Shown here: piece after piece, positions 4,838 through 12,840 of the stretch
How positions within the stretch are numbered: the stretch's first letter is position 1
Layout of the letters: each line of letters opens with the position of its first letter
Source of the DNA: a virus
Virus record (IMG/VR): IMGVR_UViG_3300032322_000905
Span: 1 to 20,660 of that record
DNA length: 20,660 nt
Reading direction: 5' to 3' (one strand)
Made by a program: the position numbers and the translations under genes
The notes under the pieces: generated by a model
The model's input: only the letters and a program-made list of their open reading frames with translations
Told to the model about the DNA's origin: nothing
Database searches by the model: none

Positions 4838-5152
4838 ATGACAAATAAAAAAGGAGCAGGCGGAGCGAGAGAAGGAGCAGGCCGAAAGCCTAAAGTATTG
4901 GAAGTCAAGCTAATTGAACAAATGGATGCTATTGCAGTCCCTCAAAGGATATGGGAAGCCTTGTTACGAAAATGTGAGGAAGGTGACACGCAAGCCTTGA
5001 AACTTTGGCTAGCCTATCGGTTAGGGTTACCTAAGCAGCAAATAGACATTACTTCCAATGGCGAGAAAGTAGCACCTCCTATTCATTGGATAAGTAAGAC
5101 TATTGAGATTCAAGAAGCCCAAGTAGTAGAGGATGAAGATACAACTACTTGA
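4838..5152 (+). CDS. terS: Terminase small subunit-like protein
   Basis: A 104-residue protein beginning MTNKKGAGGAREGAGRKPK, the Gly/Arg-rich N-terminus common in phage small terminases, followed by helical segments (VPQRIWEALLRKCEEGDTQA, then LKLWLAYRLGLP) and an acidic tail ending VVEDEDTTT. Small terminases bind the packaging site and hand DNA to the large subunit, whose gene follows. The ATG at 4838 is chosen; a TTG at 4805 is weaker and would add a hydrophobic extension. It is the first rightward gene and stands divergent from the minus-strand arm. The helix-turn-helix itself is not clear in the sequence, so the call rests on motif and position. Confidence 0.75.
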   Translation: MTNKKGAGGAREGAGRKPKVLEVKLIEQMDAIAVPQRIWEALLRKCEEGDTQALKLWLAYRLGLPKQQIDITSNGEKVAPPIHWISKTIEIQEAQVVEDEDTTT

Positions 5153-5182
5153 ATACCAAGTATATAGGGTAGGGTGTTGTTG

Positions 5183-5304
5183 TGAGTGTACGGGAACCGG
5201 TTGGAAAGTGGAATTCCCCAATTAACTAATTTACCCATGGGGGGGTATGTTTCTGAGTGTACAGGAATCAAACGGAAAATGGAAATACCCAATTAATTAA
5301 TTTA
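5183..5304. repeat. Two ungapped 51-bp imperfect repeats between terS and terL
   Basis: Copies at 5183-5233 and 5254-5304 start TGAGTGTAC and end CCCAATTAA(C/T)TAATTTA. 41 of 51 positions agree with no gaps, and the start-to-start distance is 71. The substitutions are not biased to any codon position, so this is not coding. Both contain AGTGTAC, related to the octamer at 1-171. Their place between the terminase genes suggests a packaging (cos/pac) recognition site or a regulator of terL. Confidence 0.7.
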
Positions 5305-5307
5305 GCT

Positions 5308-6543
5308 ATGATTCAACTTTTAGACGATTACAAGCCATTATTCTACGAGCATCCTGACACGAGGTACTATTTGGTTACGGGTGGTAGAGGAAGTGGTAAG
5401 TCTTGGACATTGGCTTTGTTTCTGCTGAACTTGACCTATGAGAAGGGTCATGTGATTCTTTTCACTAGATACACCTTGGTGAGTGCGTTTATTTCGATTA
5501 TTCCAGAGTTCTTGGATAAGATTGAGATTATGGGCAAGATGAATGACTTTGATGTGACTCAGAGTGAGATTATAAATAAGTTGACTGGGTCTAAGATTCT
5601 GTTCCGTGGGATTAAGACTAGTAGTGGGGTAAATACTGCGAACTTAAAGTCGATTGCTGGATTGTCGACATGGGTAGTGGATGAGGCAGAGGAATTGACA
5701 GACCCTGAGATATTTGATAAGGTTGACTTGTCGATACGAGCGAAGGATGTTTACAACAGGGTTATCTTGGTAATGAACCCATCGTACAAGAGTCATTGGA
5801 TTTATCAGGACTTTGTAAAGAATAAAAGAAAGGATACGACTTATATTCATACGACATACTTGGATAATAAGATTAACCTGAGTGAGTCGTTTGTGCAGGC
5901 AGCTGAGAAGACTAAGCGAGAGAATAGGGCGAGATATGACCACTTGTTCATGGGTACTTGGTTGGATGATGCGGAAGGAATGTTGTGGAACAGGGCGATA
6001 CTAGGGAAAGCGAGGGTTGATGAAGCTCCGAACTTGAAAAGGATTGTGGTTGCACTTGATCCTGCGGTGACTGCGAACATGAATAGTGATGAGACGGGTA
6101 TTATAGTGGTTGGTAAGTGTAAGGAAGGATTTGCGTATGTGTTGGAGGATTTGAGTGGGAAGTACTCTCCGAATCATTGGGCGAAGATTGCAAACGATGC
6201 TGCGTTTCGGTGGAATGCAGATTGTATTGTGGCAGAGAAGAACCAGGGTGGAGACATGGTAGAGGCTGTGTTGAAGGCACAGGGGACTACTACGAGGATT
6301 AAGCTAGTGTCGGCTACGAAGGGAAAGTATGTGAGAGCGGAGCCTGTGTATTCGTTGTATGAGAAGGGTCAGGTGTACCATGTGGGGAGCTTTCCGCTCT
6401 TGGAGAGTCAGATGGTTACCTTCGACCCTGATAAGGGGAAGTCGCCTGATAGAGTGGATGCGTTGGTATGGGGATTGACTGAGTTGATGGTCAAGAACCG
6501 AAGTCAAGGGTTCGTGTTGATAAAAGGAAAATTATTTAGGTAA
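5308..6543 (+). CDS. terL: Terminase large subunit (ATPase-nuclease)
   Basis: The 411-residue DNA-packaging motor. N-terminal ATPase: Walker A GGRGSGKS at residues 25-32, Walker B WVVDEAE at 122-128 (D125, E126). C-terminal RNase H-like nuclease: D251 in VALDPAV, E310 in VAEKNQGG, D384 in PDRVDALVW, matching the Terminase_6 family. It docks on the portal and cuts and pumps DNA into proheads. The ATG at 5308 is chosen because the upstream in-frame extension (from 5257) is made entirely of the 51-base repeat, which is not coding-like. terS precedes it and portal follows after 32 bases. All key catalytic residues are present. Confidence 0.95.
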   Translation: MIQLLDDYKPLFYEHPDTRYYLVTGGRGSGKSWTLALFLLNLTYEKGHVILFTRYTLVSAFISIIPEFLDKIEIMGKMNDFDVTQSEIINKLTGSKILFRGIKTSSGVNTANLKSIAGLSTWVVDEAEELTDPEIFDKVDLSIRAKDVYNRVILVMNPSYKSHWIYQDFVKNKRKDTTYIHTTYLDNKINLSESFVQAAEKTKRENRARYDHLFMGTWLDDAEGMLWNRAILGKARVDEAPNLKRIVVALDPAVTANMNSDETGIIVVGKCKEGFAYVLEDLSGKYSPNHWAKIANDAAFRWNADCIVAEKNQGGDMVEAVLKAQGTTTRIKLVSATKGKYVRAEPVYSLYEKGQVYHVGSFPLLESQMVTFDPDKGKSPDRVDALVWGLTELMVKNRSQGFVLIKGKLFR

Positions 6544-6575
6544 AATTAGTACTTTTACAAAAAAGTGAGATATAG

Positions 6576-7991
6576 ATGAATCTACTGAAAGCGTTTAGAA
6601 CTAAGGATGCAGGTTTGCCTGTGGCTTTGCAATGGCAGTATATTAAGGGAGTATGGATGCCTTATGATGCAAAGGATGGTATTTACATTGATAAAGCGTA
6701 TAAGGCTATCCCTGTTGTTCAGTCAGTAGTTTCTAAGATAGTAGAGAAGAGTGCGGATGCTGCACCGATGTTGTATAAGATTAAGGACAAGCGGTTTGCA
6801 GAGAAGTACTATGCGAAGAGAAAGTATTTGAAGAGTAAGGAGAATGCTACGGAGTTGGCTAAGTTGAGGGTGAAAGCGTTTGAGTCGATTGAATCTCATC
6901 CGTTCTTGCAGTTGATGGATATGCCCAACCCGACTAGCACGGGAAGACAGTTAAGAGAAGAAGTTGCAGGATATCTGTTGATTACGGGGAATGCGATTGT
7001 ATATGCGAGTGTACCTGGTGCAGGAGTGAGAGCCAAGCAGCCGATTGAGTTGTGGAGTGTTCCGAGTCCGACTGTGAAGCCTGTTATGTCAGGGGAAAGA
7101 ACTCAGCCGTTGGCAGGATATGCGATTACATATAACTTTGAGAATGTTATCCCTACTCAGCAGATAGCTCACTTCAAGTACTTCAACCCTGTGTCTGAGT
7201 GGCAAGGATATGAGAGTACATTTTGGGGATTAAGTCCGTTGAGGTCAAGTGTTAGTATTATATCTCAGAAGAGATATGCTGATGTGGCTCAAGGTTCGTT
7301 GTTTGCAAACATGGGGCCGAGTGGTATTGTGAGTGGTAATGCACGACACAGCGATCAGGCTGAGTTGACTGCTGAGCAGGCGGTTGCGATTAACGATTCG
7401 TTTAGACAGAACCACATGGGTGCCCACAACGCTGGAGACATTGTTGTGACTCCGAGTGACCTAAAGTGGGTGCAGATAGGCTTGAGTCCTGTGGACATGG
7501 GTATCTTGGACTTCAACGCTGACTTGGAAAGACAGATTGCTAACATCTATGGATATCCATCTCAGTTGTTGACTCCGCAGGGAACATTGGCTAATAGTGA
7601 GACTGGTGATACGAGAGTTATCACTAACTGCGTGTTGCCGTTGTTAAGAAAGATGGATGATGTGTGGACTAAGATGGCTAGACAATGGTATGGAGACAAC
7701 AGCTTGGTAGTAATGTCTGATACCGATGTTTATCCTGAATTGGAAGGCGATAAGAAGGAGTTGGTGCATTGGATGCGTCAAGCGATGGTGTTCAGCCAGG
7801 ATGAGATCCGTGAGGCACTAGGATATGGAACGATTGTAGATGAGACACAGGTGTTGGTTCCTACGAACTATATGCCGTTGGCTGACATGAGAAGTGGAGA
7901 CTTAGAGATGGAGACTGTGCCGAGTGGTAGAAATGTACCGAGAGAAGACGAAGACATCGAAGATGATGATACAGACCAAGATTTTGACTAA
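6576..7991 (+). CDS. Portal protein (HK97 family)
   Basis: This 471-residue protein matches the HK97-like portal family: an N-terminal helical region, then HPFLQLMDMPNP, GYLLITGNAIVYA and IELWSVPSPTVKPV, the central STFWGLSPLRSS segment, and SQLLTPQGTLANSETGDTR before the long C-terminal helix. The tail is acidic (EDEDIEDDDTDQDFD). Twelve copies form the ring at one prohead vertex, which is the DNA channel, terminase dock and later the tail attachment. The usual portal-to-protease adjacency is broken here by an inserted methyltransferase/glycosyltransferase cassette. A 7/8 -7 box, TACTTTTA (6550-6557), lies 18 bases before the ATG. Confidence 0.93.
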   Translation: MNLLKAFRTKDAGLPVALQWQYIKGVWMPYDAKDGIYIDKAYKAIPVVQSVVSKIVEKSADAAPMLYKIKDKRFAEKYYAKRKYLKSKENATELAKLRVKAFESIESHPFLQLMDMPNPTSTGRQLREEVAGYLLITGNAIVYASVPGAGVRAKQPIELWSVPSPTVKPVMSGERTQPLAGYAITYNFENVIPTQQIAHFKYFNPVSEWQGYESTFWGLSPLRSSVSIISQKRYADVAQGSLFANMGPSGIVSGNARHSDQAELTAEQAVAINDSFRQNHMGAHNAGDIVVTPSDLKWVQIGLSPVDMGILDFNADLERQIANIYGYPSQLLTPQGTLANSETGDTRVITNCVLPLLRKMDDVWTKMARQWYGDNSLVVMSDTDVYPELEGDKKELVHWMRQAMVFSQDEIREALGYGTIVDETQVLVPTNYMPLADMRSGDLEMETVPSGRNVPREDEDIEDDDTDQDFD

Positions 7992-8157
7992 GAACTTTGT
8001 AGCTGTTGATGGGATAATAACTGTCAAGGCTCAGAGGTTGGGTGAGGAGTATACCTGCTGGTGCAAGGCCGAGGATTATACATTCGAATTCAAGGAAGGA
8101 ATGAGTACCAAGGATATTATAGAGCAGACTATAAAGCTGCTTTCTGTAATGCCATAA
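7963..8157 (+). CDS. Small hypothetical protein overlapping portal end (64 aa)
   Basis: The protein begins MMIQTKILTKNFVAVDG and contains KAQRLGEEYTCWCKAEDYTF, with two Cys around a Trp (CWC), then a helix (STKDIIEQTIKLLSVMP). It overlaps the portal gene by 29 bases in another frame. Paired ATGs at 7963 and 7966 are both possible starts; a GTG at 7924 is less likely. It sits at the head of the sugar/methyl cassette, 15 bases before the methyltransferase. No family is recognised. It is beta-hairpin-like in the middle, perhaps a small accessory subunit. Confidence 0.55.
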   Translation: MMIQTKILTKNFVAVDGIITVKAQRLGEEYTCWCKAEDYTFEFKEGMSTKDIIEQTIKLLSVMP

Positions 8158-8172
8158 CTAAATATAAACACG

Positions 8173-8703
8173 ATGATATCAGAAGAAGAATTCTTGAAGG
8201 CAGAGATTGAATCTCTGAACCTGACGATGAACAATGAGCTATTTGTAGGCTTGGCTAAGAGTGTAGCTAACTACTGCAAGAAGTTTGATCCTAGTAGTGT
8301 AATTGACTACGGATGTGGCACAGGAGTGTATAGTGAGGTGATGCGACAGGAAGGATTTAACATCATGGCACTAGATGTGTTCAAGAGCCACAGAGACTAC
8401 TGCAAGGAGCAGTATAGTGAGTTGAAGGTGATTGCTAGACCGAAGGCAGCAGAGATGATGTTGTTAATCGAGGTTGCTGAACACATGACTGACCAAGAGA
8501 TTAAGAATGCAATTGATGTTATAGAGCCTAAGGTGATATTGTTTAGCTCTACTCCACATACTAATTCTAACGATGCAGAGTGGGGACATATTAACATTAA
8601 GCAGGAGGAGGAATGGATTGCATTCTGGAAGGTTCTAGGGTATAAGGTATTAGAGAAACCATCAACTCCTACGACATGGACTCTGATGCTAGAAAAAATT
8701 TAA
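8173..8703 (+). CDS. SAM-dependent class I methyltransferase
   Basis: A 176-residue Rossmann-fold methyltransferase. Motif I is VIDYGCGTGVYSEVM (residues 43-57) for SAM binding, D68 (MALDVF) at the end of strand 2 should bind the ribose, and LLIEVAEHM (97-105) is the strand-4 motif, like the EVxEH signature of UbiE/COQ5-type and sugar/small-molecule methyltransferases. No DNA-methylase DPPY or PC motif is present, so a nucleic-acid target is not favoured. It overlaps the first glycosyltransferase-like gene by 28 bases, so sugar or lipid methylation is the likely role. The leader taaatataaacacg is A-rich. Confidence 0.8.
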   Translation: MISEEEFLKAEIESLNLTMNNELFVGLAKSVANYCKKFDPSSVIDYGCGTGVYSEVMRQEGFNIMALDVFKSHRDYCKEQYSELKVIARPKAAEMMLLIEVAEHMTDQEIKNAIDVIEPKVILFSSTPHTNSNDAEWGHINIKQEEEWIAFWKVLGYKVLEKPSTPTTWTLMLEKI

Positions 8704-9326
8704 TTTACTTTATTTACTACGATGGCACATTAAACCATTTCCATGTATTGAACTTAAAGTTCTTGCAGGAGTATTGGAATGTGTTTGATGGTCAAAGGAT
8801 AGTTAAGATAGCCGTAAAGGGTGACTATTCTTTGGCACCTATTGTGGATATGCTGCCGAAAGACTGCGAGTATCGAGTAGTGCAGAACGATGCTAAGTTT
8901 GGCGAATGTACTCACTTCTTAGACTCGTTGATAGAAATTGATGGTGGCATGACATTCTATGCACATTGCAAGGGAGTTACTCGACCGCAATGGTCTGGAT
9001 TAAACATTTGGATTACACATCTGTATCGAAAGAACTTGACTACACCTCCTGTATTGGGAGATAAGCTATTTGCAGGTGTTTGTGCTAAGTTATTGCCGTG
9101 TCCTCCGTATGTTCCCTATCCGTTTCACTATTCGGGATCATTCTATTGGTTTGCTACCGATAAAGTTAAGGCAAGACTAAAAAATATGAAGTTGACCCTA
9201 GACAAGTACTTGACTGAGCAGTTCCCAGGTATTATGGCAAATAAAGATGAATGTATATTCGGATTTGGAAGCTCAGATGTAAATCATAACTTTTACGAGG
9301 AGAGAACTTGGAGATATTTAAGATGA
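8676..9326 (+). CDS. Glycosyltransferase-like protein (HxKG family)
   Basis: A 216-residue protein. The N-terminal part reads as an alpha/beta strand order (LIYFIYYDGTLNHFHVLNL). The diagnostic stretch is MTFYAHCKGVTRP (residues 92-104), close to the FYAHTKGVT motif of small bacterial glycosyltransferase-like proteins, followed by YPFHYSGSFYWF (148-159). These families are associated with surface polysaccharide synthesis. No clear DxD metal motif was found, so catalysis is uncertain. It is coupled at both ends: a 28-base overlap with the methyltransferase and an ATGA overlap with the next gene. Substrate unknown. Confidence 0.6.
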   Translation: MDSDARKNLIYFIYYDGTLNHFHVLNLKFLQEYWNVFDGQRIVKIAVKGDYSLAPIVDMLPKDCEYRVVQNDAKFGECTHFLDSLIEIDGGMTFYAHCKGVTRPQWSGLNIWITHLYRKNLTTPPVLGDKLFAGVCAKLLPCPPYVPYPFHYSGSFYWFATDKVKARLKNMKLTLDKYLTEQFPGIMANKDECIFGFGSSDVNHNFYEERTWRYLR

Positions 9327-10513
9327 AAGTAATTTATTCGGTCTTGTTCGGAGACTACGATGATGTCAGTCCTGCCCCTAAGTTTGAGGGGTGGGACTTT
9401 GTCTTATTTACCGATAATGCAGAGCTAAAGGTTGATGGATGGAAGATACGAGTGGTGAATGGCATTACAGATAGACAGAAGGAGGCTAGAAAGTACAAGC
9501 TTCTATCACACTTGTATCTAAGTGAATACGATTTGGTCTGTTATGCCGATGCGAATATTTCGTTTGTGCATGAGCCACCTAGTTTTCCGATATGGTTTAA
9601 GACTCGTGCCCATGTAGATGTCTACACTAGAGCGAAGGAGTTGGTTAATGAGGGCAAGGTAAATGAGGATCAGGTTAAGAGGCAGTTTAGGTATTACTTA
9701 GAAAGTAGGTACAAGGACAAGGCAGGATTACTAGATACTAACTTCTTTGTTCGGTCAAATCGAGATGCATTGCAGAATATCTTGATGGATGGTGTCTGGA
9801 AAATTGTGCAGGATTTTACTAGCAGAGATGAGTTGGCATTTCCTTATGTTATTCATTGGAGAAATATAAGTCCTGAAAATATCAAGCCACACAATGTTAT
9901 GGCAACCTTTGTTACGATAAATAAGCACAAGGGAAAGGTTGAAGTTAAGAAGAGTGTTCAGGTACACCACATAACACCTGGTAGGTCAGACAAGAACATT
10001 GGAAAGGCTATAAACACAATAATCGAGGGTCTTCCTGACGATGATTGGATATGTCTACGAGACATTGATACGCTGCCGATGTATCACGAGAAGATATATC
10101 AGCAATGCGAGGAGATAGCACAGAGAGGTGACTTTGACTTGGTTGGTTGCATGACTAATCGTTTGGGGTTGCACTATCAGCTTGTAGGAGGACAAAAATC
10201 AGATGACTCTGACATTATGAATCACAGAAAGATTGCAGTTGACCTGTATAACGAGCATGGAAGTAATGTGATGTTCTTTAACCAAGTTATTGGTGGGCTG
10301 TTTATGCTGTTTAGTAAGAAGACTTGGGAACTTGTCGGAGGGTTTCCTGAAGGAGGCATTCAGATTAATGGACATTTCTTTGACTACCATTTCTGTAAGC
10401 AGATAATGCGACATAGACTACGAATTGGTATCGCTAAGGGTATATACTTGTTCCATTACTATCGATTTGAGAGTGGTCAAGATACTAGAAGAAATATTAG
10501 TCATCTTCTATGA
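9323..10513 (+). CDS. Two-domain glycosyltransferase (DUF616-like + GT-A)
   Basis: A 396-residue protein with two domains. Residues 1-200 resemble the DUF616/TOD1-type glycosyltransferase: VLFGDYDDVSPAP (8-20), FVLFTDN (26-32), then RKYKLLSH..YDLVCYADANI (56-79). Residues 210-396 resemble a compact GT-A fold: DKNIGKAIN (223-231), WICLRDIDTLPM with the metal-binding D247-x-D249, and GGFPEGG..FFDYHFC (339-358), like a galactosyltransferase C-terminal motif. It begins at ATG 9323, overlapping the preceding stop as ATGA; a TTG at 9308 is less likely. Such fusions can add two sugars in sequence. The target, whether virion protein or host glycan, is not shown. Confidence 0.72.
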   Translation: MKVIYSVLFGDYDDVSPAPKFEGWDFVLFTDNAELKVDGWKIRVVNGITDRQKEARKYKLLSHLYLSEYDLVCYADANISFVHEPPSFPIWFKTRAHVDVYTRAKELVNEGKVNEDQVKRQFRYYLESRYKDKAGLLDTNFFVRSNRDALQNILMDGVWKIVQDFTSRDELAFPYVIHWRNISPENIKPHNVMATFVTINKHKGKVEVKKSVQVHHITPGRSDKNIGKAINTIIEGLPDDDWICLRDIDTLPMYHEKIYQQCEEIAQRGDFDLVGCMTNRLGLHYQLVGGQKSDDSDIMNHRKIAVDLYNEHGSNVMFFNQVIGGLFMLFSKKTWELVGGFPEGGIQINGHFFDYHFCKQIMRHRLRIGIAKGIYLFHYYRFESGQDTRRNISHLL

Positions 10514-10514
10514 G

Positions 10515-10546
10515 TTTGTATCTTTAATAGTTTTTTTCAATCTTTG
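10515..10546 (+). promoter_or_regulatory. Promoter for protease and capsid genes
   Basis: TTTG (10515-10518), 20 bases, AATCTTTG (10539-10546), a 7/8 match to TAnnTTTG with ideal spacing. The box ends three bases before ATG 10550, so the transcript would begin at or near the start codon. Confidence 0.6.
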
Positions 10547-10549
10547 TGT

Positions 10550-11614
10550 ATGAATGAGGATTTAGATTTCGAATCTATCGAACAAAAAAGCTATTCAGAT
10601 TATCCTGAGGCAGTTAGAAATAATGCTAAAAGGGTTCTTAAATATGTTGAGGAGAACGGTTGGGGGCCATGTGGCACAGATGTTGGAAAGCAAAGAGCAA
10701 ATCAGCTTGCAAAAGGCGAGCCTTTGTCAGTAGATACAATCAAGAGGATGTATAGCTATCTAAGTAGACATGAGGTTGATTTACAATCTTCTAGCTCTTA
10801 CGAGGATGGCTGCGGTCTATTGATGTACGATGCATGGGGAGGAAAAGCTGCACTATCGTGGAGCAGGAGTAAACTGAGAGAATTAGGAGAAATAAAAGAA
10901 CAGAGCAATATGGGTTTTCTAACTAAAGGTATTAACCAAGGATTTCAAGATGCCGACATGAAGCAAGGTGTTGTTTCAGGTTATTTTGCAATGTTTGGGA
11001 ACAAGGACTTGGATGGTGATGTCATCGAGAGAGGAGCATTTGCTAAGACTATCCAGGAGCGTGGGCCTAATGGTAAGAAGCTTATCAAGTATTTGCTAGA
11101 TCATGACTCTAAGAAATCTGTTGCTCTTATTACCAACCTAGAGGAGGACATGAAGGGTTTGAGATATGAGGCTAAGATTGGTACTCATAGCTTGGGTGTT
11201 GACTTCATGAAAATGGTAGAGTCAGGACTTATTAACCAGCATAGCTTTGGATTCTCTGTACCTAAAGATAAGCAGTACTTTGATGGCAATAAAAAAGCTA
11301 ATGTTATCAAGGAAGTTATCATGTACGAAGGATCAGCAGTACAGTTCTTGGGAGCGAATCCTGAGACTACATTTATCGACTTGAAGTCCGAATCAGATGC
11401 TTTTGAATACCTTGACAGACTTGAGAAGTTTGTGAAGACTTCTGACGCAACTGATGAGACACTTGTCAAACTAGAAGAAAGACTTAAATCACTTTACGAA
11501 GTTCTAAAGCCGAAAGAAATCACTTTAGAAAAGGTTAAAGCCGATTTGGATAGTAATAAATTAATTGAATCACTTAAATCTACATTTAGAAATCATGGCA
11601 GAATTGCAAATTAA
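10550..11614 (+). CDS. HK97-family prohead protease with N-terminal extra domain
   Basis: A 354-residue protein. Residues about 15-117 are a separate domain (VGKQRANQLAKGEPLSVDTI..YLSRHEVDL..AWGGKAALSWSRSK), which I recall fused to or near other phage proteases; its function is unknown. Residues 138-270 form the serine protease: SGYFAMFGNKDLDGDVIERGAF, YLLDHD with the likely catalytic His185, NQHSFGFSV with the likely Ser232, and YEGSAVQFLGANPET. It cleaves capsid delta-domains and itself during maturation. The C-terminal tail is charged and helical, like a scaffold. ATG at 10550 is used; an upstream TTG (10544) lies within the -7 box. It overlaps the capsid start by 20 bases. Confidence 0.9.
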   Translation: MNEDLDFESIEQKSYSDYPEAVRNNAKRVLKYVEENGWGPCGTDVGKQRANQLAKGEPLSVDTIKRMYSYLSRHEVDLQSSSSYEDGCGLLMYDAWGGKAALSWSRSKLRELGEIKEQSNMGFLTKGINQGFQDADMKQGVVSGYFAMFGNKDLDGDVIERGAFAKTIQERGPNGKKLIKYLLDHDSKKSVALITNLEEDMKGLRYEAKIGTHSLGVDFMKMVESGLINQHSFGFSVPKDKQYFDGNKKANVIKEVIMYEGSAVQFLGANPETTFIDLKSESDAFEYLDRLEKFVKTSDATDETLVKLEERLKSLYEVLKPKEITLEKVKADLDSNKLIESLKSTFRNHGRIAN

Positions 11615-12773
11615 AGAGGTTCAGGATTTTCTAGCCGAAGAGCTACAAACCCTGAAGAAAAACTTCTCTACTGAAAGAGAAAAAGATGTTGTTGGATTTG
11701 ACACCAAAGTTAAAGACGCAATGGACAAGCTTACTGCTGATATGCAGTCTAAGCACGCTGACATCCAGAAGGAAATGGATAAGGCTCTTGCTGACATCAC
11801 CGAGAAATCTGCTCCTAAAGTTGAGCGTAAGAACTTCGGTTGGTCTTTGCATGAGACTTTGAAGTCTAACCACGCTGAGATGGTTAAGAATGTAAAATCT
11901 GGTAAGGGCATGGAAATGACCATGAAGGATTTCAACTATTCTGACTTCACAGGTTATGAGCCTTTCGTAACTGACTTCAGAGACCCAATCTTGGTTAAGT
12001 ATGAGTCTTTCCATTACAGAAATGTCCTTCCTGGAGGAACAATGTCTGGTGAATTCGTTAAGTATCCAAAAGAAAACGCTACCGTAGGTGGAGCTAACAC
12101 TTGGGCATACGGATCAGGTCAAGGTGGAGCTAACGTAGCTAAGCCTGAAATCGAGCCTAAGTTCACTACTTACCAAGCAGATGCTGAGTGGATTGCAGGT
12201 CTTATCAAAGGTGTTCCTGTATCTATGATCGAAGATTTGGCTTGGATGACTTCATTCTTGCAGAACAAAGGTCGTGCTGAATTGTTGAAGAAGGAAGATA
12301 CCTTCATCCAAGGTTTGCTTCTTGATGCTGCTAACTCTGAGAACTACAACGGTTCTAAGACTGTAAGCATTGAAATCTTGATTGATGCTGCTTTGCGTCA
12401 ATTGAAGAACAACCTTCACACTCCAACTGGAATCGTATTGTCTAACCAAGATTATGTAAACATCTTGTTGGGTAAGGCTTCTGGTTCTGGTGAGTATGAC
12501 TTCCCAGGTGTTGTGACTGTTAATCCTTTGACTGGACAACTTAATGTAGTTGGTATCCCTGTATTCTCTAACTCTTACCTTTCTCAAGGAACTGGTATCG
12601 TTGGTGATTGGAATCAAGCTCAGTTGTTGACTCGTCAGGCTCCTCGTATCAGATTCTTCGATCAGAACTCTGACGATGCTGAGAAGAATGTTATCTTGGT
12701 TCGTGTTGAGGAGAGAGTTGCACTTCCTGTGTTCTATGACAATGCGTTCATTAAGGTAACTTTGGCTTCCTAA
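11595..12773 (+). CDS. Major capsid protein (HK97 fold)
   Basis: A 392-residue protein beginning MAELQIKEVQDFLAEELQTL. The first 100 or so residues are helical and charged and resemble a delta (scaffold) domain, with a probable cleavage zone near KSAPKVERKNFG. The rest fits the HK97 capsid fold, with an E-loop region (FHYRNVLPGGTMSGEF) and a C-terminal A-domain (NVILVRVEERVALPVFYDNA). Third codon positions favour TTC, AAC, AAG and GTT/GCT codons unlike the AT-rich flanks, typical of a very highly expressed gene. It directly follows the protease that would trim it and is closed by a strong terminator. Confidence 0.93.
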   Translation: MAELQIKEVQDFLAEELQTLKKNFSTEREKDVVGFDTKVKDAMDKLTADMQSKHADIQKEMDKALADITEKSAPKVERKNFGWSLHETLKSNHAEMVKNVKSGKGMEMTMKDFNYSDFTGYEPFVTDFRDPILVKYESFHYRNVLPGGTMSGEFVKYPKENATVGGANTWAYGSGQGGANVAKPEIEPKFTTYQADAEWIAGLIKGVPVSMIEDLAWMTSFLQNKGRAELLKKEDTFIQGLLLDAANSENYNGSKTVSIEILIDAALRQLKNNLHTPTGIVLSNQDYVNILLGKASGSGEYDFPGVVTVNPLTGQLNVVGIPVFSNSYLSQGTGIVGDWNQAQLLTRQAPRIRFFDQNSDDAEKNVILVRVEERVALPVFYDNAFIKVTLAS

Positions 12774-12799
12774 TTAGAAGTCAATAGTTTAGAATAAGA

Positions 12800-12826
12800 G
12801 CCTTGGATATTTTCCAAGGCTTTTTT
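12800..12826 (+). terminator. Intrinsic terminator after major capsid gene
   Basis: Perfect 8-base stem GCCTTGGA (12800-12807) and TCCAAGGC (12813-12820), 5-base loop, then six T. The next -7 box begins only two bases beyond the T-run. Confidence 0.9.
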
Positions 12827-12828
12827 AT

Positions 12829-12836
12829 TATCTTTG
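12829..12836 (+). promoter_or_regulatory. -7 box TATCTTTG of connector operon
   Basis: TATCTTTG fully matches TAnnTTTG and ends four bases before ATG 12841, predicting a leaderless transcript. A TTG at 12803-12805 is 23 bases upstream, a little far for a -33 element and inside the terminator stem. Confidence 0.55.
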
Positions 12837-12840
12837 AGTC

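Noticed and set aside
5027-5292. Two minus-strand frames coding similar peptides MGNSTFQPVPVHS and MGISIFRLIPVHS
   Set aside because: They arise from the 51-base DNA repeats; differences are not biased to silent positions and the frames are antisense to terS and the terS-terL gap.
5257-5307. Longer N-terminus of the large terminase
   Set aside because: It would be made entirely of the second 51-base repeat. ATG 5308 gives the standard start of the family just before the ATPase domain.
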